Source: Aromatoleum diolicum (GTDB lineage Bacteria > Pseudomonadota > Gammaproteobacteria > Burkholderiales > Rhodocyclaceae). From it: a stretch of DNA of 64,000 nt. The notes under the pieces were generated by a model, which was given only the letters and a program-made list of their open reading frames with translations, was not told the origin of the DNA and searched no databases. Each line of letters opens with the position of its first letter. Position 1 is the stretch's first letter. The stretch covers positions 57,387-121,386 of the forward strand of contig NZ_WTVQ01000012.1 of the NCBI RefSeq assembly GCF_012910955.1. Direction: 5' to 3'. Below, one piece after another: positions 9,092 to 18,918 of this stretch. The position numbers and the translations under genes are program-made.

Positions 9092-10018
9092 TTAAGCACC
9101 GACCCAGCCGGCAATCACCAGCAGGGCCAGCATCAGCAGGCAAAGCACCAAGGCACGCCAAACGAGGCCAACGGTACTTTGCATGTAGTCGGCGTCGGCT
9201 TCTTCACCCACGCCCATTTCCGGTCGCTCGACGATCTCGCCGGATTCATGCACCGGCATTCCGAGGCGTACACCCAGAGCCCCGGCGCCTGCTGCAATCA
9301 GTATACCGGACGCCCTGTCTGCCCAAAGCATCGACTGCGTACGCCAGCAGAACACCGCATCCTCAAAATCGCCCACTACGGAAAACGATGCGGCGGTGAG
9401 CCGCGCCGGCAGCCAGTCGATGAACTCGAAGGCTTTTCTTGCGAAACGGCCGAACTCGCCGAATTCGGCATCACGCCGCGCCCCCCATTCCTCCCCGAGA
9501 AAACGCGCCAGGCGGTAGAGCAACGCGCCGGTCGGACCGGGAAGTACGATGAACCAGAAAATCACCCCGAACACATTGCGATGCGCGGCGACGAGCGCCT
9601 GCTCGATGGCGAGGCGCGCGACTTCACTGGAGCTAGCCCCGACATACTGGCCACCGCGCCATTCACCAAGCAATGAGCGGGCACGATCCAGTTCCCCCAT
9701 GCGCAGGGCCAGGTGGATGTCGGTAAAGAAGTGACTTTCCTGACGGAAACCCATCGTCAGGTACAGCACCGCGATGTTGAACGCGAAGGCGACGAGCGGA
9801 TGGATCAGCCACAGCAGGAAGAACACCACTGCGCCGACCACGACGACAGCGAGCACGAGCAGCGTCCACGCCACTGCGCCGTTACGCGCCTGGCCGTCAT
9901 TGAAGCGGTCGACCAGCATGCCGGACAAGCGCCGCAAGGGATCCAGAATGATCTGCCGCACGGGCAGCGGGCGTACCTGCTCGAGCAGTAGTGCAACAAT
10001 CAACGAGAAGAGCGTCAT
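9092..10018 (-). CDS. CobD/CbiB-family membrane protein
   Basis: A 308-residue inner-membrane protein with hydrophobic segments at the N-terminus, near residues 50-90, near residue 150 and at the C-terminus. The GALLYRLARF and FTDIHLALRMGE stretches fit the CbiB/CobD family, whose classical member attaches aminopropanol in cobalamin synthesis. No other cobalamin gene is nearby and the protein diverges from true CbiB, so that function should not be assumed. The ATG at 10018 is the first codon that gives a normal membrane start, but it has no good Shine-Dalgarno sequence. It lies directly upstream of the thiolase gene. Confidence 0.7.
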   Translation of the reverse strand: MTLFSLIVALLLEQVRPLPVRQIILDPLRRLSGMLVDRFNDGQARNGAVAWTLLVLAVVVVGAVVFFLLWLIHPLVAFAFNIAVLYLTMGFRQESHFFTDIHLALRMGELDRARSLLGEWRGGQYVGASSSEVARLAIEQALVAAHRNVFGVIFWFIVLPGPTGALLYRLARFLGEEWGARRDAEFGEFGRFARKAFEFIDWLPARLTAASFSVVGDFEDAVFCWRTQSMLWADRASGILIAAGAGALGVRLGMPVHESGEIVERPEMGVGEEADADYMQSTVGLVWRALVLCLLMLALLVIAGWVGA

Positions 10019-10288
10019 GCGAATTGCAGTTGGGGTGGAAAGGCACGTGGCCCGGTCGTTTTCGGCCAAGATACCATAAAAGCACAGTAGGATTGTGCAT
10101 CGCGGAATATGCGGTTACCCAATCGCGGCGATGGCGCGCGATAACGTTTGTTGCAATCCCGGGAACAGTGTTTGCCGGTACCGCCTGTTTATCCGTGTCA
10201 GGGTGCCTCCTAGACTGTGGCCATCGGGGTAAGGCGAAGGACGCGACAGTCCGGCTTATCCACTCGGCAACCACGCTACGGAGTCTTC

Positions 10289-11074
10289 ATGCCCATTCTG
10301 CCCACCCTGTTCGTCTCGCATGGCGCTCCGACTTTCGCCCTGGAACCGGGGGTGGCCGGACACGAACTCGCGGCGCTGGCGCGTTCCTTGCCCGTTCCGC
10401 GTGCCATTCTCATCGTCTCGCCACACTGGACGAGCCCTGCTCTCTCGCTCACGTCCAGTGCGAAGCCCGCGACGATTCACGATTTCGGCGGTTTTCCGGA
10501 GCCGTTGTACGAGCTTCGTTACCCGGCACCCGGCGCGCCCGAACTCGCCGCTCACGCGACTGCGCTGCTGGCAGCGGCCGGTCTCGCTGCGGGCACGGAT
10601 GCGAAACGCGGCCTGGATCATGGGGCGTGGGTGCCACTGTTGCACATGTATCCCGATGCGCAGATCCCGGTCGTGCAGGTTTCAATGCCTGCGCAACGGT
10701 CGCCGCGCTATTTCCACGAACTCGGACGGGCGCTTGCGCCCCTGCGCAGCGAAAGCGTGCTGATCGCCGGCTCGGGCAGCATCACGCACAATCTATACGA
10801 GTTTTCCGGCCCCCGCGATGACGCCGAACCCTACGTCACAGCCTTTATTGACTGGATCGCCGACACCCTGGCCGCCGGCGACGTCGAAGCATTGCTGGAT
10901 TATCGCCGTCGCGCACCGCACGCCGAACGTGCGCATCCCACCGACGAACACCTGCTGCCGTTGATGTTCGCGCTGGGGGCGGCAGGCGAGCGAGCCGTCG
11001 CGCGACGCCTCGCCGAACGGGACGTGCGTTACGGCATGCTGGCGATGGACGCCTACGTCTTCGAAGGCTCCTGA
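10289..11074 (+). CDS. LigB-type class III extradiol ring-cleavage dioxygenase (DODA/YgiD family)
   Basis: A 261-residue protein of the LigB superfamily. FVSHGAPTF (His11) and SPHWTSPA provide metal-site histidines, and GLDHGAWVPL is the signature of the 4,5-DOPA dioxygenase / YgiD branch. These enzymes use a divalent metal ion to open catecholic rings. The physiological substrate is unknown. The ATG at 10289 follows GGAG at 6-base spacing. Flanking genes are unrelated, so it appears to be a single transcription unit. Confidence 0.85.
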   Translation: MPILPTLFVSHGAPTFALEPGVAGHELAALARSLPVPRAILIVSPHWTSPALSLTSSAKPATIHDFGGFPEPLYELRYPAPGAPELAAHATALLAAAGLAAGTDAKRGLDHGAWVPLLHMYPDAQIPVVQVSMPAQRSPRYFHELGRALAPLRSESVLIAGSGSITHNLYEFSGPRDDAEPYVTAFIDWIADTLAAGDVEALLDYRRRAPHAERAHPTDEHLLPLMFALGAAGERAVARRLAERDVRYGMLAMDAYVFEGS

Positions 11075-11224
11075 TCGAGGTCGACTCGCCGCGCGAAGGA
11101 TTTATTGGCTTGCCTGCACTCGGTGCACGGCGTCTAATCCGTCTGACATGGACGGGGCACAAGGACGAGCCCCGATCCGGCTACCCCGGCAAGTCATGGT
11201 GAGAATATTTCGGGAGGGTCGAAG

Positions 11225-11434
11225 ATGGATCAATTGCTGCTATTGGCGGGCCGAATCGCGGGCATCGTCGGCCTCGTACTATGCGGCACGGCGGGTGCAG
11301 TCCGCCTGGCCGGACATTTCTGGATGGGCGGCTTCCAGCTGGCGACACTGCTGCAGGGGGGTATCGCGGCATTGGTCGCCGCGTGTTTCTTCATGCTGTG
11401 GGTGTTGTGCCGGCGCTCGGACCCGGGGGCTTGA
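11225..11434 (+). CDS. small two-helix membrane protein
   Basis: A 69-residue protein with two hydrophobic segments (about residues 5-28 and 38-60) and a short basic tail. A good ribosome site, GGGAGG, lies upstream of the ATG. I do not recognise the family. It precedes the haem protein gene by 141 bp on the same strand. Reality is supported by the start region and the hydrophobic pattern, but homology is needed to confirm it. Confidence 0.5.
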   Translation: MDQLLLLAGRIAGIVGLVLCGTAGAVRLAGHFWMGGFQLATLLQGGIAALVAACFFMLWVLCRRSDPGA

Positions 11435-11575
11435 GCGGCTGACGATTCCTTTGCAATCGGGGCCAATAAGCGGGCGCAGCGTCGCCGGTGAACTGTGGCA
11501 CAACGAGGTGACGCATTTGCCGCAGGATCGGGTTAATATAAGCAACTGCTTCTATATCCGATCAAGGAGATCTCG

Positions 11576-12154
11576 ATGAAGACCCGCTCCATTTCCGCCG
11601 CCGCTGCCCTGGCATGCGCCTGTCTTGCGCTCCCGGCGATTGCCGACGACGCGTCGATGATGACCGAGGCCCGCAGCGCTGCATCAAGCCTGCCACCGAA
11701 ACTCGTCGCGGCACTCAACGAGGAAATCGCCCGTAGCGGCCCCGAGGGCGCGATTCCGGTGTGCCGCGACCTGGCACCGAAGATGGCGAAGGACGTTGCC
11801 GCCAGCACGGGGTGGCAGCTCAAGCGGGTGAGCCTCAAACCGCGCAACGCGCAGCGCGCGACGCCGGACACTTGGGAACGGGCGGCGCTGGAAGATTTCG
11901 ACCGGCGCGCCGCGGCCGGTGAAAGCCCCGCGACGCTGGAAAAGGGCGAGATCGTCGAACAGGACGGCAAGCGTGTCTATCACTACGCCAAGGCACTGCC
12001 GACCCAGACGCTGTGCCTGAACTGCCACGGCCCGCAGGAGACCCTGTCGCCCGAGGTGAAGGCACGTATTGGCGAGCATTACCCGGACGACCGCGCCACC
12101 GGTTACCGTGAAGGACAGATTCGCGGCGCAATCATTGCGACCAAAGCACTCTGA
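11576..12154 (+). CDS. periplasmic DUF3365 (Tll0287-like) haem c protein
   Basis: A 192-residue protein with an N-terminal signal peptide cleaved after about residue 23 (ALPAIA-DD). The haem c attachment motif is CLNCH (Cys147, Cys150, His151), in the context expected for DUF3365. Such domains occur alone or as sensor modules of kinases and probably sense redox state or small ligands. AAGGAG precedes the ATG. It is encoded just before trxC, consistent with periplasmic redox chemistry, though that link is inference. Confidence 0.8.
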   Translation: MKTRSISAAAALACACLALPAIADDASMMTEARSAASSLPPKLVAALNEEIARSGPEGAIPVCRDLAPKMAKDVAASTGWQLKRVSLKPRNAQRATPDTWERAALEDFDRRAAAGESPATLEKGEIVEQDGKRVYHYAKALPTQTLCLNCHGPQETLSPEVKARIGEHYPDDRATGYREGQIRGAIIATKAL

Positions 12155-12242
12155 TCGGCCGACGGGTTGACGCGACTGTCCGTGAAGTCCGCATGTTTCC
12201 CTCGCGCAGTCATCCGACATGCCCAATCCCCCGGAGATCCTG

Positions 12243-12686
12243 ATGCCCGCTGACGCCCTGACCCTACCCTGCCCTCATTGCCACGCCCTCAACCGCGTGC
12301 CGGCCGCACGGCTCGGCGAGCACCCGAGCTGCGGCAAGTGCCACCAGCCGCTGTTCATGGGCCATCCGGTCGTGCTGGATGCGACAAGCTTCGGCGCCCA
12401 CGCCGGCCGCAGCGACCTGCCCCTGCTGGTCGATTTCTGGGCACCGTGGTGCGGCCCTTGCAAGATGATGGCGCCCGCCTTCGAGGAGGCGGCGCGGACC
12501 CTTGAACCGCAGCTTCGCCTTGCCAAAGTGAACACTGAAGAGGTGCAGGACCTCGCCGCCCGTTTTGCAATCCGCAGCATCCCGACGATGGTGCTGTTTC
12601 GCGGGGGTCGAGAGGTGGCGCGACAGTCCGGGGCGATGAGCGCCGCGGGGATCGTGCAGTGGGCACGAGCGCACGCGCAGGCATGA
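12243..12686 (+). CDS. trxC: thioredoxin 2
   Basis: A 147-residue thioredoxin with an N-terminal zinc ribbon (Cys10, Cys13, Cys30, Cys33) followed by a thioredoxin fold with the active site W-C70-G-P-C73. The cis-proline occurs in SIPTMV. TrxC reduces protein disulfides in the cytosol and is often tied to oxidative stress. The ATG at 12243 has GGAG at correct spacing; an ATG eight codons upstream does not. Confidence 0.93.
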   Translation: MPADALTLPCPHCHALNRVPAARLGEHPSCGKCHQPLFMGHPVVLDATSFGAHAGRSDLPLLVDFWAPWCGPCKMMAPAFEEAARTLEPQLRLAKVNTEEVQDLAARFAIRSIPTMVLFRGGREVARQSGAMSAAGIVQWARAHAQA

Positions 12687-12814
12687 GGATGAGGCGACCG
12701 CCGCGGCGCATCCGGTATGGCGCGATGCGCTGCCGGTGTTGCGGTGGCGAATGGGCGCGAGTATGGTTGCGCGCCGGGTATGCCCGCCCGGTCACGACTG
12801 GGAACTCGGCGCAT

Positions 12815-13294
12815 ATGATTGCGGTATTGCAGCGCGTGTCGGAAGCGCGCGTGGTGGTGGATGAACGCATAACCGGCGAAATCGGTGACGGTTTGCTGGT
12901 GCTGGTGTGTGCCGAGCGCGGCGATACTGCGGCCGAAACCGACAAGCTGCTGGGGAAGATCCTTAAACTGCGGATATTTTCCGACGAGGCCGGCAAGATG
13001 AATCGTTCCGTGCAGGACGTCGGCGGCGCTCTGCTGATCGTCAGCCAGTTCACGCTCGCTGCCGATACATCCGGCGGCAACCGGCCGAGTTTCACCGGTG
13101 CCGCCGCGCCTGACGAGGGCCGGGTCTTGTATGAGCATTTCGTTGCGCAGGCGCGCAAGGCACATCCACAGGTCGAAACCGGCGAGTTCGCGGCAATGAT
13201 GCAGGTGCATCTGGTCAATGACGGTCCGGTGACAATTCCCTTGCGCATCGCGCCGGCAAGTGAGCGCGCCACTCCGACGGATCCGCCAATGTGA
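12815..13294 (+). CDS. dtd: D-aminoacyl-tRNA deacylase
   Basis: A 159-residue enzyme that hydrolyses D-aminoacyl-tRNA and also glycyl-tRNA(Ala), protecting translation from wrong stereochemistry. The SQFTLAAD motif near residue 77 and the cross-subunit Gly-cisPro motif within NDGPVTI (about residue 136) are the family hallmarks. The ATG at 12815 gives the standard N-terminus (MIAVLQRV). The D-amino-acid theme recurs at the racemase gene near 28 kb, but the two are not linked. Confidence 0.93.
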   Translation: MIAVLQRVSEARVVVDERITGEIGDGLLVLVCAERGDTAAETDKLLGKILKLRIFSDEAGKMNRSVQDVGGALLIVSQFTLAADTSGGNRPSFTGAAAPDEGRVLYEHFVAQARKAHPQVETGEFAAMMQVHLVNDGPVTIPLRIAPASERATPTDPPM

Positions 13295-13426
13295 GCGGGG
13301 TTACAGACCCGCCGGACAGCATCGTTCATCGTGTGGGCCGATCAAATTCCGCGGAAGCGCCGTTGCTGATCGGTAATGAAAGCCGCGAGGCGACACGCCC
13401 GCCAACAAACTGACTCTGGCCCGACC

Positions 13427-13747
13427 ATGAAATTTTCCGTACGCGATGCCGTCCCTGCCCTTCTCATGGCGCTATCGGCCGGCTGCTCGCAGATTCCGTC
13501 AGCGACACCGCAACCTGTCAGCTACGTCTGTGACGGCGGGAAGCATTTTTCGGTGATCTACGCACCGGCACGCGATGCAGCGACGATCGACATCGCGGGG
13601 AGCCGCTTCGGCCTTCAGGCCGAGCCCACGAACGGGGTCGGCGAACGCTATGGTTGCGGAGTGCTGACCCTGTGGCGCGACGGCGATGGCACCCGCGTCG
13701 ACATGCAGGGGGCTGGCATGTTCGAGAATTGCCGCCGACGCGAGTGA
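13427..13747 (+). CDS. MliC-like lipoprotein (C-type lysozyme inhibitor domain)
   Basis: A 106-residue predicted lipoprotein. The signal sequence ends in the lipobox LSAGC, so the mature protein would start at a lipidated Cys. The C-terminal part has the MliC/PliC layout: YVCDGG, a beta-rich centre, then YGCG and ENC, with cysteines placed for the conserved disulfide. MliC proteins sit in the outer membrane facing the periplasm and inhibit c-type lysozyme. Inhibitory activity is inferred from the domain. Confidence 0.75.
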   Translation: MKFSVRDAVPALLMALSAGCSQIPSATPQPVSYVCDGGKHFSVIYAPARDAATIDIAGSRFGLQAEPTNGVGERYGCGVLTLWRDGDGTRVDMQGAGMFENCRRRE

Positions 13748-13802
13748 AACCAGGCGCACGAACTTGGTAAGATTGCCGGGGTATTGGCGGAGACCTGCGA
13801 CC

Positions 13803-14450
13803 ATGTTTTACGGCGTGACTGACCTGACGACCTTCATCCTCGGCACGATCTTCATCGTTCTGCTGCCCGGCCCGAATTCGCTGTATGTGATGTCGGTGGC
13901 CTCGCGCTGGGGTATCTCGGCGGGCTATCGCGGCGCTTGCGGGATTTTCGTCGGCGATACGGTCCTGATGGTCCTGTCGGCAACCGGGGTCGCTTCCCTG
14001 CTGCAGGCGACCCCGGCACTTTTCATGGTCATCAAGTATGCGGGCGCGGCCTATCTGGCATGGATGGGGATCGGGTTGCTGCGCTCGGCATTCCGGACCT
14101 GGCGTCGCAAGGGCGAAGAAACACTGCCGCAAGCGCCGGTCGATGCGTCGCGGCCGTTCCGCACGGCGCTGTTGATCAGCTTGATGAACCCCAAGGCGAT
14201 CCTCTTCTTCGTATCCTTCTTCATCCAGTTTGTCGATCCGGGCTATGCCCACCCGGCCCTGTCTTTTGCCATTCTCGGGGTGATCGTGCAAATTTGCAGC
14301 GCGATCTACCTGTCGCTGCTGATTTTCGGTGGCGCTCACCTGGCGGCGCAGTTTCGCCGTCGGCGCAGGCTCGCGGCGGCTGCCACCGGCGGGGTCGGCG
14401 GACTGTTCATCGGATTCGGCGCAAAGCTGGCGAACGCGACCTTGAGCTGA
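13803..14450 (+). CDS. leuE: LysE-family amino acid exporter, LeuE-like
   Basis: A 215-residue inner-membrane protein with about six hydrophobic segments. The LPGPNSLYV motif near residue 23 and SLMNPKAILFFVSFFIQF near residue 125 match the RhtB/LysE superfamily, and its pattern follows E. coli LeuE along most of its length. LeuE exports leucine and several other hydrophobic amino acids. The start at 13803 gives the family N-terminus. No adjacent regulator is visible. Confidence 0.82.
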   Translation: MFYGVTDLTTFILGTIFIVLLPGPNSLYVMSVASRWGISAGYRGACGIFVGDTVLMVLSATGVASLLQATPALFMVIKYAGAAYLAWMGIGLLRSAFRTWRRKGEETLPQAPVDASRPFRTALLISLMNPKAILFFVSFFIQFVDPGYAHPALSFAILGVIVQICSAIYLSLLIFGGAHLAAQFRRRRRLAAAATGGVGGLFIGFGAKLANATLS

Positions 14451-14716
14451 CCGCCAGTTTCGCGACTGGCACGACTGCAAGTGCGGCAATCGTGCCTCGG
14501 AGGCTGCCGCGGCCTCGCCCTCCATGCATTCAGAATCGTGCGGACGACATAATCACTTCCCCGTCCGGCGCACCCAGCCTGATTGCGGCCCGAAGCCGCG
14601 TCATACAGCGGCATGACCGCTTTCTGTCGCCAAGCGTGAGTCTTGCCACGGCGGGAATGGCCCGATGACGCTATGTTGAGATCGCCTTTGACATAACCTC
14701 ATCGGGACCGCCAATC

Positions 14717-15751
14717 ATGAACGTCGTCATCGTCGACGACACACCCACGAATCTGCAGCTGATGCGTGCCCTCGTCCAGCGACTGGAGGGCTGTCAGGCG
14801 ATCCTGTTCGCCGACTCCGGCTCAGGACTGACGTGGTGTCTGGAGCATGACCCGGATCTGATCATCGTCGATTACATGATGCCGAATCTGAACGGTATTG
14901 AATTCATTCGGCACGTCCGGCGGGAACCGCGGCACGAGGATCTCCCGATCCTGATGGTCACCGCCGACCACGAAAAAAGTGTGCGCTACGCAGCGCTGGA
15001 AGAAGGCGCTGCCGATTTCCTCAACAAACCGTTGGATCGCATGGAGTTTCTTGCGCGGGTCAAGAACATGCTCGCGTTGCGCCGCAGCCGGCAGGCCCTT
15101 TCCTGTCGCGCGGCGACACTGGCCGAGGAAGTGAAGCGCGCGGTCGCCGAAATACATGACCGTGAACGTGAGACCATCGTACGGCTGGCCCGCGCGGCAG
15201 AATGCCGCGACCCGGAGACCGGCGCCCATATCCTGCGCATGGCCCACTATGCGCAGCTGATTGCGGCGCGAATGGGCTTGCCGCAGGACTTCCAGGAGAC
15301 AATGCTGCATGCCGCTCCAATGCATGACGTCGGCAAGCTCGGGACGCCCGACCACATCCTGCTCAAGCCTGGCCGGCACACTGCCGCGGAATTCGAGATC
15401 ATGAAGCAGCACACCGGGATCGGCTACGAGATTCTCCGGGAGAGCAGCTCGCACGCCCTTCAGCTGGCGGCATCGATTGCGCTGCATCACCATGAGAAAT
15501 TCGATGGCTCCGGCTATCCGCATGGCCTGGCAGGTGAAGCCATCCCGACCGAGGGACGGATCGCCGCAGTCGCCGACGTGTTCGATGCATTAACGTCCGA
15601 GCGCCCATACAAGAAGGCGTGGAGTCTTGAGGATGCATCCACCTATTTGCGCGAAAACCGCGGCGCGCACTTCGATCCGGTCTGCGTGGATGCCTTCCTG
15701 GACATGTGGAGCACGGTACTCGATATTCGCCGGCGGTTCAGCGACGGATGA
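14717..15751 (+). CDS. response regulator with HD-GYP phosphodiesterase output (RpfG-like)
   Basis: A 344-residue two-domain protein. Residues 1-120 are a CheY-like receiver with acidic pocket Asp7/Asp8, phospho-acceptor Asp52 and the conserved Lys in NKPLD. Residues 150-335 are an HD-GYP domain with the HDVGK catalytic motif and HHEKFDGSGYP, the GYP signature. Such proteins hydrolyse c-di-GMP when activated by a cognate kinase. The partner is probably the hybrid kinase encoded at 16273-18507, with the HPt protein between them. Confidence 0.92.
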   Translation: MNVVIVDDTPTNLQLMRALVQRLEGCQAILFADSGSGLTWCLEHDPDLIIVDYMMPNLNGIEFIRHVRREPRHEDLPILMVTADHEKSVRYAALEEGAADFLNKPLDRMEFLARVKNMLALRRSRQALSCRAATLAEEVKRAVAEIHDRERETIVRLARAAECRDPETGAHILRMAHYAQLIAARMGLPQDFQETMLHAAPMHDVGKLGTPDHILLKPGRHTAAEFEIMKQHTGIGYEILRESSSHALQLAASIALHHHEKFDGSGYPHGLAGEAIPTEGRIAAVADVFDALTSERPYKKAWSLEDASTYLRENRGAHFDPVCVDAFLDMWSTVLDIRRRFSDG

Positions 15752-15914
15752 GCCGGCACATGCGTGGGGATTCCGTCTACTCAGGCACGTTCGCCTCTTC
15801 ACGCAGCGTCCGCGGTTCGCCTGAGCGGAACGAGCGGATATTCGTGGAGGATGCATACGTTCCGCGTCTCAACTTCAGTTAACGTCTGGATGCCGCGCCC
15901 AGGAGTACTCCCCG

Positions 15915-16265
15915 ATGTCGAATGAACCGCTGTTCGATCGCCGCGCGCTACTCGACAACCTCGGCGAGGACGTTGAGCTCATGCAGGTGATGGCCCAGAC
16001 CTTTGTGGACGACACACCGCGCCTGATCTCGGAACTGCGCGACGCATTGGCGCGCGGGGATGCGCCTGACGCCGTACGCGCGAGTCACAGCGTCAAAGGT
16101 TCCGCAGCGAACTTCGGCGCAGCGCCGCTGATCGGCGTCGTCGGTGCAATGGAACAGGCCTGCAGGGCCGGCAATCTCGCGACGGCCAGCGGTTCGCTAA
16201 CAGAGGCGGAACGGCTCATCACCGCGCTCGTTGTCGAACTCCGTCAGGAACTGCACGCGCCCTAG
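15915..16265 (+). CDS. HPt phosphotransfer protein
   Basis: A 116-residue single-domain histidine phosphotransferase. The phospho-accepting His58 lies in ASHSVKGSAANFGA. The four-helix bundle pattern is otherwise standard. AGGAG precedes the ATG. It lies between the HD-GYP regulator (same strand) and the hybrid kinase (convergent, 7 bp away), so it probably relays phosphate from the kinase receivers to the HD-GYP protein. Confidence 0.88.
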   Translation: MSNEPLFDRRALLDNLGEDVELMQVMAQTFVDDTPRLISELRDALARGDAPDAVRASHSVKGSAANFGAAPLIGVVGAMEQACRAGNLATASGSLTEAERLITALVVELRQELHAP

Positions 16266-16272
16266 GCCGCAC

Positions 16273-18507
16273 TCAGTTTTCCCAATGCTGCAACAGCTCG
16301 CTCCATTGGGCATTCGGCGCGCTACGATGCTCGATCGCCCGCTTCAGCACGTCGTGTAGCGCTTGGCGCCGGATTGGTTTGGATAGGTAGTCATCCATCC
16401 CCGCTGCCAGGCAGCGTTCGCGGTCGCCTTCCATCGCATGTGCCGTCATCGCGGCGATGTAGCACAGTCGCCGGCTTTCCCCGACAACCCAGCTGCGGTT
16501 CGTTTCCCGCGCCCGGATCTTTTCGGTGGCTTCCATGCCGTCGACGACCGGCATCTGGAGGTCCATCAGGATCAGGTCGAACCGCTGCTTTTCGAACCAC
16601 TCGAGCGCCTCGAGGCCATTATTCGCCACCGTCACGCGATGCCCGGCCTTGTTCAGCAACTGAAGCGCAAGCATCTGATTGACCGGCGTGTCCTCGACCA
16701 ACAACACGTTGAGCGGATCGGACGAGTCGGTGGCTTCAGCAATAGCTTCGTCAAGTTTGAAAGGGTCCAGTTCGATCGTGGCGAGCTCCTCGACCCCACA
16801 GGCGGCACGCAGTGCATCAAGCAGGTCGGCCTCGAAGACTGGCTTGACCAGATGCGCCCGGACCACCGCGGCGCCGCAGTGATCCAGTTCGGGACGCTGC
16901 GCGTGGTTGGCCAGCAGCAGGACGATCGACTCGCTGCCGCCTGTTGCGGCAGCCAAGGCAAGCGCGAATCCGCCCGGTGGCGGCATGTCGGCATCAAGGA
17001 GCAGGACATCGAATGGCTGCTCCGCCTCCCGCCTTGCGCCGACTTGTGCCGCGACCTGCACCGGATCGGCAGCGACTTCGACTTCCATGCCAAGGTGCTG
17101 CAGCATGCGCGCGGTCAGCTCTGCGGCGTGCGGGCAGTCGTCGACGACCAACGCCCGGCGGCCGCGCAGACCGGTTGGTGGCGAGAGCGGTGACGCCGAT
17201 GCATTCGGATCGGCCGCGACCCGCACGGTGAAGTAGAAAATGGTGCCCTTGCCTGGCTCGCTCTCAAGCCAGAGGTGCCCATCCATCAGTTTGACGAGCC
17301 GATTGCTGATCGCGAGACCGAGGCCCGTTCCGCCAAAGCGCCGGGCCGTGGAGACATCCGCCTGTGCGAAAGCGTCGAAGATCTGCTCGTGGTGACCGGC
17401 TGCGATACCGATGCCGGTGTCGTGCACCGCAAACTGCAGATACAGCGACAGTTCGCTGCGCCGCAGCACACTGACCTTGACCAGTACCTCGCCGTGCTCG
17501 GTGAATTTGATCGCATTGCCGACGAGGTTGGCGAGGATCTGGCGCAGGCGGGTCGGGTCACCGAAAAGGCGCTCGGGTACGTCGGGGGCAACATCGAGCA
17601 GCATCTCCAGACCCTTGCGATGCGCAGACACGGCAAGGGCTCGAATTACGTCGCCGAGGGTTGTGCGCAAGGGAAAAACGACCGTCTCGAGCTCGATCTT
17701 TCCGGCCTCGATTTTCGACAGATCGAGGACGTCGTTGATGATCGTCAGCAGGGCCTCGGCCGAGGACTTCACCGTCGTGAGATAGCCGCGCTGCGCCTCG
17801 TCCAGCGGGGTATCCAGCGCGAGCTCCGTCATACCGAGGATCGCGTTCATCGGCGTACGGATTTCGTGGCTCATGTTGGCGAGGAACGCGCCCCGCGCCC
17901 GGTTGGCGGTCTCGGCCTCTTCCTTGGCGCGCAACAGGGCGGCCTCGGCGCGTTTCTGGTCGGTGATATCCCGGTGCAGCACGAGCAGCCGCGTCGGCTT
18001 TCCGTCCGCATCCCGTGTGGCCGCGCGGCCCCGCAGGAGCCACCAGCGCCACTCGTCATCGCGGTCGCGCATGCGGTGCTCGACCTCCATCAGGGGCGCA
18101 CGACCCTGCACGACGGTCGCGATCCGGTCGCCGACCAGCGCACGATCATCCGGATGAAGCCAGGCGTACCAATCCTCGATGTGGCAGCCGGCCACATCGT
18201 CTTCGGATCCAAAGCGTCGCTTCCACGCCGTCGATTGCTTGATGGTCCGGGAGACCAGGTTCCACTCGCACAGGATGTCCCCGGTGAGATCGAGGCAACG
18301 CACGAGTTGCTTTGCCTTGTCGGCGCGCCGCTCGACCAGCGCGAATCCCGTATAGGTGTCTTCCACCGCGACGAGCAGACTCACGAGGTTCGCCGCAAGA
18401 TCCGAGAGGCCTGCGGCCCGCAGCGAATCAAGGGTTTCCTTGAGGGGCGCATCCTCGGGCGCGCCGAAGGCGGCCGCAATTTGGCGATTGAGGAGCTGGG
18501 ATCTCAT
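16273..18507 (-). CDS. soluble hybrid histidine kinase (PAS-HisKA-HATPase-REC-REC)
   Basis: A 744-residue kinase without an obvious membrane segment. A PAS-like sensor domain covers about residues 70-185, followed by the dimerisation H-box with His214 in NMSHEIRTP. The ATPase domain has the usual N, G1 (DTGIGI) and G2 (GTGLGL) boxes. The first receiver (ALVVDD) is followed by a second, better conserved one (VLLVEDTPVNQ, phospho-acceptor in LMDLQMP). The double receiver plus a separate HPt next door indicates a multistep phosphorelay ending at the HD-GYP protein. The first receiver's acceptor region reads LLDADMPP and may be intact. The start at 18507 lacks a good ribosome site. Confidence 0.9.
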   Translation of the reverse strand: MRSQLLNRQIAAAFGAPEDAPLKETLDSLRAAGLSDLAANLVSLLVAVEDTYTGFALVERRADKAKQLVRCLDLTGDILCEWNLVSRTIKQSTAWKRRFGSEDDVAGCHIEDWYAWLHPDDRALVGDRIATVVQGRAPLMEVEHRMRDRDDEWRWWLLRGRAATRDADGKPTRLLVLHRDITDQKRAEAALLRAKEEAETANRARGAFLANMSHEIRTPMNAILGMTELALDTPLDEAQRGYLTTVKSSAEALLTIINDVLDLSKIEAGKIELETVVFPLRTTLGDVIRALAVSAHRKGLEMLLDVAPDVPERLFGDPTRLRQILANLVGNAIKFTEHGEVLVKVSVLRRSELSLYLQFAVHDTGIGIAAGHHEQIFDAFAQADVSTARRFGGTGLGLAISNRLVKLMDGHLWLESEPGKGTIFYFTVRVAADPNASASPLSPPTGLRGRRALVVDDCPHAAELTARMLQHLGMEVEVAADPVQVAAQVGARREAEQPFDVLLLDADMPPPGGFALALAAATGGSESIVLLLANHAQRPELDHCGAAVVRAHLVKPVFEADLLDALRAACGVEELATIELDPFKLDEAIAEATDSSDPLNVLLVEDTPVNQMLALQLLNKAGHRVTVANNGLEALEWFEKQRFDLILMDLQMPVVDGMEATEKIRARETNRSWVVGESRRLCYIAAMTAHAMEGDRERCLAAGMDDYLSKPIRRQALHDVLKRAIEHRSAPNAQWSELLQHWEN

Positions 18508-18918
18508 CGGTAAGTCGTGGCTCTGAAAAACGTCGCGAACACGGGACCGCCGAGGGAGGACGCTTGCCTGCAAACACCAACCGCCCCGCCAGCGTGACCG
18601 GAATTCTATAATTGCCGCCACCAATCAGCTGTGCGGAAATACCGCTGTCCTTGAATTGCTCATGCGACGGACGCTTGCGTGGGCGCTGCGCGCCTTACCT
18701 GGCGAGCGCGTGCCGGCCGACGCGTCGGCCGCCAGCGGGACCGCCCCTGCCACTCCGCTGAAGATTGCCTGATTGACGCCGGCGATCATGCTGTTCCGCC
18801 ACTGCGACTGTGCCTGCAGCAGCGGATGACGAGGGACAGACCCTCGAACGCGTTTTGTCCCGGCTGTTTGCGGTGGCGGCCTAGTCTTGCGTACGGCCTA
18901 GCCCCGCGAGGCTTCGTG
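18508..18918. other. 411-bp gap without a recognisable gene
   Basis: This lies between the 3' end of the NYN gene and the start of the hybrid kinase gene, both on the minus strand. CGAGGG and CCCTCG form a small hairpin at 18830-18846 without a T run, and GGCCTAG occurs twice near 18880-18900. I see no convincing ORF. It presumably contains the kinase promoter, which I cannot place. Confidence 0.4.

Noticed and set aside
9092..10018. CobD/CbiB-family protein as evidence of cobalamin synthesis
   Set aside because: No other cobalamin genes are near, and the protein diverges from true CbiB; family membership alone does not show the reaction.
18830..18846. CGAGGG/CCCTCG hairpin as a terminator
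   Set aside because: No T run follows in either direction and the stem is only 6 bp.
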